Part shown: piece by piece, positions 1 through 6,880 of the stretch
How positions within the stretch are numbered: the stretch's first letter is position 1
Layout: each line of letters begins with the position of its first letter
Assembly (NCBI GenBank): GCA_002451235.1
Contig: DKBN01000018.1
Span: forward strand, 1 to 13,644
Direction of reading: 5' to 3'
Length of the DNA stretch: 13,644 bases
DNA from: Patescibacteria group bacterium UBA6899
Lineage (GTDB): Bacteria > Patescibacteriota > Minisyncoccia > Phycocordibacterales > UBA6899
Translations under genes and position numbers: made by a program
Notes under the pieces: generated by a model
What the model saw: only the letters and a program-made list of their open reading frames with translations
The model's database searches: none
What the model was told of the DNA's origin: nothing

Positions 1-1
1 T

Positions 2-619
2 TCGGAGGTCGCGCTGTATAGTGCGACCGAAGGAGAACGCAAGGCGCATTCCACCATTCAATACACCATCCGTTACGCCAACAGCACACAGGCGACGATC
101 TCGAGTGCTGTCCTCAAGGTGATCTATCCGAAGAATGTAATCTATATCGGCGACGACACCTCGAACGAGTTCATGGTCGAGGAGAATTCTGGTTCCGGTG
201 AGCGCACTTATGTCCTCAATATCGGCGACATTCCTCCGAAGGCCGGACGCACGATCACCATGCTCGGGATGCTCACGAACGATACGAGGGATCCATCGGT
301 ACGCGCGCATCTGTACTACCGCACGGGGGGCGAAGATAAGGTGCTGGCGTCGAGGCCGGTCTCGCGCGAAGATATCGCACGGAGCGAACAAGGCCTCGCG
401 ATCTCAGGGGAAGGAATAGCGGCGGCCGGAGCAGTAGGAGCTGGCGCAGGAGCGAGTGGGGGATGGCACCTTTTCCCGACGACTTTCCTCGGCTGGGTCC
501 TCTTCGCGCTCCTCGCAGCACTCTTGGTGGTCGGGTATCATAAACTGAAGGCGTATTACCTCATGAAGAAGAAGCAGATCGAAGACGAAAAGCGTGTCTT
601 GAACGCAGGATCCGCGTGA
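2..619 (+). CDS. C-terminal part of a membrane-anchored surface protein (DUF11-like domain), 5' truncated
   Basis: The frame is open from the window edge to TGA at 617-619, so 205 codons are visible and the true start lies upstream. The first part (YTIRYANSTQATISSAVLKV, then IYPKNVIYIG) resembles the DUF11/conserved-repeat beta-sandwich domains of bacterial surface proteins. After it comes a Gly/Ala-rich linker (GIAAAGAVGAGAGASGG) and one strongly hydrophobic membrane segment at about visible residues 163-179 (FLGWVLFALLAALLVVG). The tail is short, charged and Lys/Glu-rich (KKKQIEDEKR). This order predicts an extracellular domain anchored by a C-terminal helix with a cytoplasmic tail. The stop overlaps the tsaE start (TGATG), implying translational coupling. 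The specific role is unknown; the DUF11 assignment is by resemblance only. Confidence 0.75.
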   Translation, partial: SEVALYSATEGERKAHSTIQYTIRYANSTQATISSAVLKVIYPKNVIYIGDDTSNEFMVEENSGSGERTYVLNIGDIPPKAGRTITMLGMLTNDTRDPSVRAHLYYRTGGEDKVLASRPVSREDIARSEQGLAISGEGIAAAGAVGAGAGASGGWHLFPTTFLGWVLFALLAALLVVGYHKLKAYYLMKKKQIEDEKRVLNAGSA

Positions 620-1107
620 TGGCGCCCCGGAGCGTTCGAGCTTACAATCTCTTCATGAAGCGCCGCATCTCGAGCGAAACAGAACTCTCCCGGCTCGCGC
701 GGGAGTTCTCTCGCATCTTTCCGAGATATGCTGACCGTGCGACCGTTGTCGGCCTCTCAGGAGACCTTGGGAGCGGGAAGACGGCGTTCACGAAAGCACT
801 CGCGGCGTCACTTGGCGTCGTGGACATAGTCTCGAGCCCAACTTTCGTGATCGAGAAGCGTTACCGCATCCCTGATGGAGCATGGGACAGCCTCGTCCAT
901 ATCGACGCATATCGCCTCGAGGATGGGGGAGATCTTGAACGGCTCAGGTGGGCTGAGACCATCGCGGGTCGCGGCAATCTTGTGCTCCTCGAGTGGCCGG
1001 AGATCGTCTCTTCAGCGATCCCACCGGATACACCGATAATCGGCTTCGAGTTCGTTGATGAACATACTCGCGACATCACGACCTCATTGGCGCTCGAAAG
1101 CGCGTGA
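619..1107 (+). CDS. tsaE: tRNA threonylcarbamoyladenosine biosynthesis ATPase TsaE
   Basis: TsaE is the P-loop ATPase that works with TsaB and TsaD to place the t6A modification at position 37 of ANN-decoding tRNAs in the cytoplasm. The 162-residue product shows the Walker A motif GDLGSGKT (48-55), the family SPTFVI element (73-78), HIDAYRL (94-100) and the LLEWPE signature (123-128). The length is normal for the family. ATG at 619 is preferred: it overlaps the preceding stop as TGATG and has AGGA at 607-610, 8 bases upstream. GTG at 616 is one codon earlier, and ATG at 655 has no ribosome binding site. The N-terminal ~13 residues are therefore the least certain part. polA follows after 42 bases. 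Confidence 0.93.
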   Translation: MAPRSVRAYNLFMKRRISSETELSRLAREFSRIFPRYADRATVVGLSGDLGSGKTAFTKALAASLGVVDIVSSPTFVIEKRYRIPDGAWDSLVHIDAYRLEDGGDLERLRWAETIAGRGNLVLLEWPEIVSSAIPPDTPIIGFEFVDEHTRDITTSLALESA

Positions 1108-1149
1108 GTGCTTGTTGCGCAAGCGGCCCCATGCTGCCATGATGGGGGC

Positions 1150-3549
1150 ATGAAGAAAGGAAAAGCCAAGCGCCTCGTCCTCTTCGACGCGCATGCCATC
1201 GTGCACCGCGCCTACCATGCACTCCCGGATTTCACGACCAAGAAAGGAGAGCCGACCGGCGGGCTGTACGGACTCACCTCAATGCTTCTGAAGGCCATAC
1301 AGGAGCTCGCTCCGGACTATATCGCGGCATGCTACGATCTTCCCGGACCCACGTTCCGGCACAAAGCATACGCCGAGTACAAAGCTGGGCGCGCAAAAGC
1401 GGACGATGAACTCAAGGCGCAACTCTCGCGCTCGCGCGACATCTTCAAGGCGTTCTCGATCCCGATCTATGACTCGCCCGGGTTCGAGGCAGATGACATG
1501 ATCGGCACAATTGTCGAGACAACGAAGAAAGATGGAGACCTCGAAGTGGTGATCGTCACTGGAGACATGGACACGCTTCAACTCGTATCAGGAGATCATG
1601 TGCGCGTTTTTACCCTAAAGAAGGGGATCAACGATACCGTGCTCTACAACGAAGAGAAGGTGCGCGAGCGCTTCGGATTTGGCCCCGAACTCCTGACAGA
1701 CTATAAAGGGCTCCGCGGCGACCCCTCCGACAATATCGTCGGAGTGCGCGGGATCGGCGAGAAGACGGCAGGGCAGCTGATCCAAGAATTCGGAGGGATC
1801 GAGCGGATATATGGCGCAATTAATGATCCCAAAAAGATCACAAAAGCGGGCATCAAGGAGCGTGTCGTGACATTATTGCGTGAACAGGAGGATGAGGCGA
1901 AGTTCTCGAAGATGCTAGCGACGATCCGCCGCGACGCTCCGATCGAGTATGAGATCCCGAAAATGATCTGGAAGGATTCATTTGAGCTTTCTAAGGCGCT
2001 TACTTTGATGAAGGAGCTGGAATTCGCTTCGATCGCCGAGCGCATGAAGCGCATCTTTGGTACAGGAGACTCTCCCCAGGAGAAAGGGAAGGAGGGAATG
2101 CAGGCAGCACTCATCCCCGCAAATGATGCGCCGGACGCACTCGAGGTGAAGAAGGTCGGGATCGCGCTCTGGCTCATCGACTCCGACCGCACAAACCCGA
2201 CCATCGAGGAGATTTATGAATACACGGAGACAGCCGACTTTACTGTCGCAAAGAAGCACATCCTTGGAGCGCTCAAGGGAAAGATCAAAGAAGTATATGA
2301 AACGATCGAGTTGCCCCTGATCCCGATCATTGCGCGAGCCGAGGCGATAGGAATCCGCGTTGACGTCGCCTTCCTGGAGAATCTATCGCGCGAATATCAT
2401 GAGCTGTTGGATGCGGTGGCGAAGGAGATCTTCCGCGATGCTGGCAATGAGTTCAACATCAATTCCCCGAAACAACTCTCCGAGGTCCTTTTCGAGAAGC
2501 TCGGCCTCTCCCAAAAGGGGCTCAAAAAAACGGAGGGTGGCGCGCGCTCGACGCGCGAGAGCGAGCTCGAGAAGCTCCGAGATACGCACCCCATCATCGG
2601 GAAGATCCTGAAATACCGCGAGATCCAAAAACTCCTCTCCACCTATATCGACACCATCCCCAAGATGGTGGATGCCGACGGACGACTCCACACCACTCTG
2701 CATCAGGCGGGGACGACGACGGGCCGCATGTCCTCTTCAAACCCGAATCTTCAGAACATCCCGGTACGCGAAGGCATGGGCGCGCATCTCCGCAATGCGT
2801 TCGTTGCTGGCGAAGGGTGTACGCTGCTCTCCTTCGATTATTCTCAGATCGAGATGCGTGTCCTTGCGATGCTCTCGAATGATCCTGGGTTGATCGAGAT
2901 CTTCCGAAAAGGAGACGACATCCACACCTCGGTCGCATCGCGCGTCTTCCGCGTTCCGCCATCGGAGGTAACGCGCGAGATGCGGCGTCGCGCCAAGGTC
3001 ATCAACTTCGGCATCGTCTATGGCATGGGGGTGAACGCGCTTCGCGAGAATCTCGGTTCGTCGCGGGAAGAGGCGCAGGAGTTCTATGATCAATACTTTG
3101 CCACTTTCCCGAAGATCGCGGCGTATTTCGACGACCTCAAGAAGATCGCAGCGAAACAAGGATACACAGAGACCCTCTTTGGCCGTCGCCGCATCTTCCG
3201 CGATATCCGCTCTAAGATCCCGTACATCCGCGCGCAGGCGGAGCGCATGGTGATGAACGCTCCGATCCAAGGCACGGCGGCGGATATCGTGAAGATCGCG
3301 ATGGCGCGTGTAGATCAAGCGCTTAAGAAGGCGGGACTTGTACACGACGCGGAACTTCTTCTCCAGGTCCACGACGAACTCATCTATGAAGTAACGGACA
3401 AGGCGAAGACGATCGAGCGCGTCGAAGAGTCGGTGCGCATCGCCATGGAGAGCGTATGCGCCGACGAGATGCTCTCTCGGGGTGTTCCCCTTGAGGTCGA
3501 TGTGAAGAAGGGGAAGCGTTGGGGGGAGATGGAGACAATTCCGAACTAA
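1150..3549 (+). CDS. polA: DNA polymerase I, 5' nuclease plus polymerase, proofreading domain degenerate
   Basis: The 799-residue protein fills gaps and removes RNA primers in replication and repair. The N-terminal 5'-3' nuclease is complete: D13, FRH at 69-71, EADD at 113-116, GDMD at 138-141, and the helix-3-turn stretch KGLRGDPSDN (186-195). The polymerase begins near residue 385 and carries motif A DYSQIE from D563, motif B (K616, NFG 619-621, Y624) and motif C HDE (741-743), so it should be active. Only about 80 residues (305-385) lie between them, ending in a stub like the tail of the 3'-5' exonuclease fold (ALWLIDSDRTNPTIEEI). None of the DEDD catalytic motifs are visible, so no proofreading is expected. 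ATG 1150 is chosen over the in-frame GTG at 1108 because homology begins just after it. Confidence 0.97.
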   Translation: MKKGKAKRLVLFDAHAIVHRAYHALPDFTTKKGEPTGGLYGLTSMLLKAIQELAPDYIAACYDLPGPTFRHKAYAEYKAGRAKADDELKAQLSRSRDIFKAFSIPIYDSPGFEADDMIGTIVETTKKDGDLEVVIVTGDMDTLQLVSGDHVRVFTLKKGINDTVLYNEEKVRERFGFGPELLTDYKGLRGDPSDNIVGVRGIGEKTAGQLIQEFGGIERIYGAINDPKKITKAGIKERVVTLLREQEDEAKFSKMLATIRRDAPIEYEIPKMIWKDSFELSKALTLMKELEFASIAERMKRIFGTGDSPQEKGKEGMQAALIPANDAPDALEVKKVGIALWLIDSDRTNPTIEEIYEYTETADFTVAKKHILGALKGKIKEVYETIELPLIPIIARAEAIGIRVDVAFLENLSREYHELLDAVAKEIFRDAGNEFNINSPKQLSEVLFEKLGLSQKGLKKTEGGARSTRESELEKLRDTHPIIGKILKYREIQKLLSTYIDTIPKMVDADGRLHTTLHQAGTTTGRMSSSNPNLQNIPVREGMGAHLRNAFVAGEGCTLLSFDYSQIEMRVLAMLSNDPGLIEIFRKGDDIHTSVASRVFRVPPSEVTREMRRRAKVINFGIVYGMGVNALRENLGSSREEAQEFYDQYFATFPKIAAYFDDLKKIAAKQGYTETLFGRRRIFRDIRSKIPYIRAQAERMVMNAPIQGTAADIVKIAMARVDQALKKAGLVHDAELLLQVHDELIYEVTDKAKTIERVEESVRIAMESVCADEMLSRGVPLEVDVKKGKRWGEMETIPN

Positions 3550-3573
3550 CAAAACGCCCATCAGATTGATTTA

Positions 3574-3603
3574 TTGACAAATTGCTATTTTTCGTGTTAG
3601 AAT
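3574..3603 (+). promoter_or_regulatory. Consensus-like sigma-70 promoter of the lipoprotein gene
   Basis: A perfect -35 TTGACA (3574-3579) is followed after 18 bases by TAGAAT (3598-3603), one mismatch from the -10 consensus. Transcription would start near 3610. This is the closest match to a textbook promoter in the window, and it leaves a leader of about 37 bases before the ATG at 3647. Confidence 0.75.
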
Positions 3604-3606
3604 AGT

Positions 3607-3623
3607 ATTAGGTTTGTCCTAAT
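3607..3623 (+). promoter_or_regulatory. Inverted repeat over the predicted transcription start (operator candidate)
   Basis: ATTAGG (3607-3612) and CCTAAT (3618-3623) form a perfect 6-base inverted repeat separated by 5 bases. It is centred just after the -10 box, where a bound repressor would block initiation. It could instead be a small hairpin at the 5' end of the transcript. No regulator can be named. Confidence 0.4.
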
Positions 3624-3646
3624 TCAACCGTTTAAGGAGAGAAAGG

Positions 3647-4054
3647 ATGAGGAAAATCCTAGCGATTTTGGTTGTTGTTCTCGCTGGCTGCGCCGGATAC
3701 CCGATGCGAGACATCGGCACGATTGCTGGCGCCGCAGTCGGCGCCGAAGCGAACGCGCGCTACCCCATCAGGGGCGCGGTCGCTGGGGGGATTGTCGGCG
3801 CCCTGGCTGGAGCGATGGTGGACTCTGTGTACGGCCCGATCTATGGGCCAAACTGGAGATATTCAGAGCGGGGCCGCTATTGGTCTTCGAGCGGGGAGGG
3901 TACGCGGTGTGATACGAACACCACGACTGACCACCGGACCGGTGCTGTGACCATGATCCGGCGATGCGATTCGCGGCTCGAACACCTGATCCCGGGCGGC
4001 ATCGAATCGTGTTTCGCATCATTCGAAGCACGAAGTGTGAACGGTGCACCGTGA
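3647..4054 (+). CDS. Glycine-zipper lipoprotein (17 kDa antigen/SlyB-like architecture)
   Basis: The 135-residue product begins with a lipoprotein signal peptide, MRKILAILVVVLAGC. The lipobox is LAGC with C15 as the predicted lipidation site. Residues about 24-60 form a glycine zipper rich in small residues (IAGAAVGAE, AVAGGIVGALAGAMVD), as in the 2TM glycine-zipper family that includes SlyB and the rickettsial 17-kDa antigen. The C-terminal part is soluble with three cysteines. The start is firm: AAGGAG (3634-3639) lies 7 bases upstream. The gene is an isolated cassette with its own promoter and terminator. Such lipoproteins are best known from outer-membrane bacteria, so this is unexpected in a Patescibacteria-like genome. 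Its exact function is unknown. Confidence 0.8.
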   Translation: MRKILAILVVVLAGCAGYPMRDIGTIAGAAVGAEANARYPIRGAVAGGIVGALAGAMVDSVYGPIYGPNWRYSERGRYWSSSGEGTRCDTNTTTDHRTGAVTMIRRCDSRLEHLIPGGIESCFASFEARSVNGAP

Positions 4055-4107
4055 GTACTCGCTCCGGCGTGTACCGCGCGTACTAAACCACAGTCCTTTT
4101 GGCCATG

Positions 4108-4136
4108 CCCGCCGAGCGATCGGCGGGTTTCTTTTT
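4108..4136 (+). terminator. Rho-independent terminator after the lipoprotein gene
   Basis: A perfect 8-bp stem CCCGCCGA/TCGGCGGG (4108-4115 with 4120-4127) closes a GCGA tetraloop and is followed by TTTCTTTTT (4128-4136). It lies 53 bases after the lipoprotein stop, just before the promoter of the next gene. Confidence 0.88.
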
Positions 4137-4148
4137 GGAAACTATTTT

Positions 4149-4157
4149 TGTTATCAT
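4149..4157 (+). promoter_or_regulatory. Extended -10 promoter of the PHP gene, leaderless arrangement
   Basis: TGTTATCAT (4149-4157) is an extended -10 element (TGn plus TATCAT). The ATG at 4164 starts after a 6-base spacer, so the predicted +1 is at or next to the start codon. No Shine-Dalgarno sequence is present and no clear -35 is seen. Confidence 0.55.
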
Positions 4158-4163
4158 GCGCCG

Positions 4164-5183
4164 ATGGAATCGCTCCATAATCATACCACCACCTCCGACG
4201 GCAAAATGACGCATTGGGAGGCGTTCGAGGAGGCTGCACGACGCGGGTTCTTCGTGTACGCGTTCACCGATCATGATGCGCTCCCGAACGCCGCCGCGCT
4301 CGAGTATCTTGAGAGCGTTCGCAAACAATCCCCAGCGTGGATCATCGGGATGGAGATCACTGCGCTATTGCCGCGCGACCTATCCGAACGGGGCGTCGTC
4401 CATGTCATCGGGCTTTTCCTCGACCCATCAAATAAAGGACTCCAAGAGCACGCGCTCTTGGCGCAAGACGCGCGACGAGTGCGCATGGAGGGGATGGTGA
4501 AGAATCTGCGCGAGCTCGGGTTCGCCATCTCCGCCGAGGAGTGCGAAGAGGAGGCAGCAGGAGACTCGGTCGGACGTCCGCACATCGTCCGCGTTCTCGC
4601 GCGGCACGAGAAGAACAGGGAGGTGACAGAGCACCTGCGGCGAGAGATGGAGCAAGAAGCGGCGCATGATGAACGCATCGAAGAGAAATATCGGCGCATG
4701 GTGGCGCGCGGGAAGGAGCAATATCCGTATTCGCTTTTCCTTTCTCCTGATGCGTACCGTCCCGCGTATCGCGAGATGACGTATCTCCCCGACCTAGACC
4801 ACGCGGTGCGCCTCATCCGCGAGGCTGGCGGTATCGCCTCGATCGCACACTACGAATCGGTGCGCACAAAGCTTCCGCTTTCATCTGTTGAGAAACTATT
4901 GAAGGCCGGACGGCTCGATGCGATGGAAACTGTCTACGGCGCGGGATATTACGGGACCCCGTTGGAAGACGAGATCCACAATGAACGACGCGCTATCCGC
5001 GAGATCGTACGGCGCGCGGGAGCGCTTGAGACCGGAGGAGGAGACATCCACACTATCGAGGATCTTGAGCGCTATGTTGATCTCGACGGGTTCGCGAACG
5101 AAACAGCGGGATTCACAGAGCGCCTCGTCGCTTCCGGCAAGGTCGATCCGCGCTGGTCATCCATCGTTTCAAGGGTAGAATAA
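4164..5183 (+). CDS. PHP-domain metal-dependent phosphoesterase
   Basis: PHP proteins use a multi-metal centre to hydrolyse phosphoesters; relatives include the RNase AM/nucleoside bisphosphatase group (YciV) and polymerase PHP domains. The 339-residue protein has HNHTTTSDG (H5, H7, D12), FTDHD (H37), GMEIT (E64), H80, GRPH (H140), AH at 228-229 and a C-terminal GDIH (D294, H296), so the metal ligands appear complete. The AHP of many relatives reads AHY here. A charged, helical insert at about 140-190 separates the two metal-binding halves. No polymerase domain is attached, so it is a stand-alone enzyme of unproven substrate. ATG 4164 is preferred to the upstream GTG at 4044, which lies inside the previous gene and before the terminator. 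Confidence 0.9.
   Translation: MESLHNHTTTSDGKMTHWEAFEEAARRGFFVYAFTDHDALPNAAALEYLESVRKQSPAWIIGMEITALLPRDLSERGVVHVIGLFLDPSNKGLQEHALLAQDARRVRMEGMVKNLRELGFAISAEECEEEAAGDSVGRPHIVRVLARHEKNREVTEHLRREMEQEAAHDERIEEKYRRMVARGKEQYPYSLFLSPDAYRPAYREMTYLPDLDHAVRLIREAGGIASIAHYESVRTKLPLSSVEKLLKAGRLDAMETVYGAGYYGTPLEDEIHNERRAIREIVRRAGALETGGGDIHTIEDLERYVDLDGFANETAGFTERLVASGKVDPRWSSIVSRVE
5176..5181 (+). promoter_or_regulatory. -10 box overlapping the PHP gene stop codon
   Basis: TAGAAT at 5176-5181 shares its last base with the PHP stop codon TAA (5181-5183). A 7-base spacer follows before ATG 5189. A weak -35-like TGGTCA is at 5154-5159. The layout is again compatible with a leaderless start, but read-through from the PHP gene is also possible. 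Confidence 0.45.
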
Positions 5184-5188
5184 AGCAT

Positions 5189-5971
5189 ATGTACCGAACC
5201 CGCTTCATCGCTCCCGCCGCGATCGCGATCCTCTTCGCGGTCTTTGTTGGTGTGGCTGTGAAAGCGGAACTTTCCCCAAACGGAGCGATCAATATTCCTT
5301 CCCCGGGTGCGACCTCTACCGAGACCGAAGCGACCAATACTCCGGAATTTCCGGGGGTCGGATTTGGAACCCCGGCTGTGTTCGCTGAGGCATCGACGAG
5401 CGTGCGAGCGACAGATCTCCTTGAGGACAGCCGTTGCCCCAAAGGAGTGCAATGCATCCAGGCTGGAACGGTACGGGTCTCCGCGGTCATAACGGAGAAC
5501 GGGGTCGATTACCCCGTAGAGATCGGCCTCGCGACGACGACCCAGGTGAACGACCTCGAGGTATCGCTCTCGGAAGTCAATCCGGAGAAGCCGCAAAGGA
5601 ACATCGCTCTCGACCAATATAGATTCGTTTTCTCTGTCACCCGTGCGCAAGTATTACCACCTTCGGGAAACTCCGGCATCCATGGGCTCCTTCTTGTCGG
5701 CCCGACCTGTCCGGTCGTTCGCGAAGGAGTTGATTGTCCTGACCGCCCCGCTCCGTCGGTCCCGCTCGTGATCACCGGAGTAGATGGCGCCATCGCGGCT
5801 CGAACGACGACCAAAGATGACGGTACTTTCATTGTGCTCGTATCGCCCGGGCAATATACGATCTCCAAGGACCCTAACACACCCTTCCCGACCATCACGC
5901 CGTTTCAGGTCACGGTTCCTGCGGGGGATATCACAGATGTTGTTGTCCGCGGAGACACAGGGATCCGTTGA
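5189..5971 (+). CDS. Secreted protein with a C-terminal transthyretin/carboxypeptidase-regulatory-like domain
   Basis: The 260-residue product starts with a signal peptide (FIAPAAIAILFAVFVGVAVKA) with plausible cleavage after A26, then a Thr/Pro/Glu-rich linker to about residue 65. Domain one (about 70-155) contains RCPKGVQCIQAG (C83, C89), a motif recurring in uncharacterised exported bacterial proteins. Domain two (about 163-255) contains GPTCPVVREGVDCPDRP (C174, C183) and then VITGVDGAIAARTTTKDDG and SPGQYTI, typical of the carboxypeptidase-regulatory/prealbumin-like beta-sandwich. The two cysteine pairs suggest disulfides outside the cell. It lies 5 bases after the PHP gene. The function is unknown; an adhesive or structural surface role is only a guess. 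Confidence 0.8.
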   Translation: MYRTRFIAPAAIAILFAVFVGVAVKAELSPNGAINIPSPGATSTETEATNTPEFPGVGFGTPAVFAEASTSVRATDLLEDSRCPKGVQCIQAGTVRVSAVITENGVDYPVEIGLATTTQVNDLEVSLSEVNPEKPQRNIALDQYRFVFSVTRAQVLPPSGNSGIHGLLLVGPTCPVVREGVDCPDRPAPSVPLVITGVDGAIAARTTTKDDGTFIVLVSPGQYTISKDPNTPFPTITPFQVTVPAGDITDVVVRGDTGIR

Positions 5972-6020
5972 TAGGGTGCAGGCTCTTTTCACTATGCCAG
6001 CGGACGGGTAGCATGGTCAT

Positions 6021-6743
6021 ATGATCACGCTCTATGTCGGAGAACGGGCGCAAGCGATAGACGCTATCCGGCTGGCGATCCAGGCGCATCAGAAGAAATA
6101 TCCGAACGCTCGAGCCGTACGCTTCGAAGAGAACGAAGCTACGTTTGCTGTCGTGGAAGAAGCGATGGGAAGTGGAAGCCTCTTTGGTGCGCCGACGATC
6201 GTATTCTGCGAAGGAGTGTTCGCGGGCACAGAACGAGAGACATTCTTGCGGGCGCTTGAAATCTTCGCGCGCTCACCCAACACCATCCTCTTTTTTGAAG
6301 AGAAGGCATTGAAGCCGTTGCGTACGGCGTTTGAGGCGACAGGAGCCAGAATAGAAGAATTTACGAAGAAAGAGACGAAGGAGGTGGAGCGCGGACCCCG
6401 GGTGTTCGCGCTCGCGGACGCATTCATCGCGAGAGATAAACGCAGCGCTTGGACCCTGTTGACCCAAGTGCTACGCGAGGGAGCTGAGGCGGAGGAGGTG
6501 CATGGGACTCTCGTTTGGGCTCTCAAGATGGCCATATTGAGTCGAAAGCTCCCAAAGGCGGAAGCGGTAAAAGCCGGGGTGAAGCCATTCGTATACGGGA
6601 AATATGGAAAGGGGTCGCTCAAATGGGAGGAAGGAGAGCAGGAGAGAGCGCTCAGAGAATTGAAAGACATGTATCACGACGCGCATCGCGGAGCATTCGC
6701 GCTTGCGGACGCGTTGGAGAGATATATTCTTGGATCAAAATGA
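6021..6743 (+). CDS. holA: DNA polymerase III delta subunit-like protein (HolA), short form
   Basis: HolA opens the beta sliding clamp within the clamp-loader complex. The 240-residue product fits the short delta-like proteins of CPR bacteria. The N-terminal part resembles the delta nucleotide-binding-like domain without a Walker A motif (MITLYVGERA, then LFGAPTIVFCEGVF and NTILFFEEKALKPL). The C-terminal helical part has FALADAFIARDKRSAWTLL (129-147), EEVHGTLVWALK (158-169), GVKPFVYGK (186-194) and YHDAHRGAFALADALERYIL (218-237), characteristic of the delta collar region. Classical HolA is about 330-340 residues, so roughly 100 are missing. There is no ribosome binding site; TAGCAT (6009-6014) sits 6 bases before the ATG. 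The call rests on pattern recognition, moderate to good. Confidence 0.75.
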   Translation: MITLYVGERAQAIDAIRLAIQAHQKKYPNARAVRFEENEATFAVVEEAMGSGSLFGAPTIVFCEGVFAGTERETFLRALEIFARSPNTILFFEEKALKPLRTAFEATGARIEEFTKKETKEVERGPRVFALADAFIARDKRSAWTLLTQVLREGAEAEEVHGTLVWALKMAILSRKLPKAEAVKAGVKPFVYGKYGKGSLKWEEGEQERALRELKDMYHDAHRGAFALADALERYILGSK

Positions 6744-6745
6744 AA

Positions 6746-6764
6746 GGACCGCGAATCGCGGCCC
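6746..6764. repeat. GC-rich hairpin just after holA
   Basis: GGaCCGCG (6746-6753) pairs with CGCGGcCC (6757-6764) around an AAT loop, with one A/C mismatch. It begins 3 bases after the holA stop. There is no U-tract on the plus strand, so it may stabilise the 3' end or act as a weak terminator. On the minus strand it is followed by a T-rich run (TTTCATTTT), but no minus-strand gene ends here. Confidence 0.45.
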
Positions 6765-6787
6765 GAAACTTCCAGTAGAAAAAACAT

Positions 6788-6830
6788 ACCTCCAAGCAAC
6801 TGGAGGTTTGCATGGAGGATTTTGTGGAGG
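6788..6830 (+). promoter_or_regulatory. ACCTCC/TGGAGG hairpin followed by a 12-base-period TGGAGG array
   Basis: ACCTCCA (6788-6794) and TGGAGGT (6801-6807) form a perfect 7-bp stem with a 6-base loop. TGGAGG then recurs at 6801-6806, 6813-6818 and 6825-6830, exactly 12 bases apart. Each copy looks like a strong Shine-Dalgarno sequence, and the left arm looks like the anti-Shine-Dalgarno end of 16S rRNA. No convincing gene starts after it: the ATG at 6832 is only 1 base from the last copy and opens a 44-codon frame without recognisable features. Confidence 0.35.
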
Positions 6831-6854
6831 AATGAGCGTATTCGCTTGTGTAAA

Positions 6855-6878
6855 GAACTGCTTGGTATTGAGCAGTTC
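6855..6878. repeat. 8-bp inverted repeat / hairpin
   Basis: GAACTGCT (6855-6862) and AGCAGTTC (6871-6878) are perfectly complementary around an 8-base loop. It is part of the gene-free 6744-7021 stretch. No poly-U follows, so an intrinsic terminator is unlikely. Confidence 0.5.
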
Positions 6879-6880
6879 AG

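Noticed and set aside
1110..1147. Hairpins before polA (GCTTG/CAAGC and CCCCAT/ATGGGG) as a terminator or riboswitch
   Set aside because: Stems are 5-6 bp with no U-tract or known riboswitch features. They overlap a -10-like CATGAT 6 bases before ATG 1150, so they are more likely incidental to the promoter region.
2737..3561. 274-codon open frame on the minus strand
   Set aside because: It lies wholly opposite the conserved polymerase domain of polA; its length follows from the GC-rich codon pattern, and the product shows no domain.
3550..3573. Possible polA terminator
   Set aside because: No stem-loop with a U-tract is visible between the polA stop codon and the next promoter.
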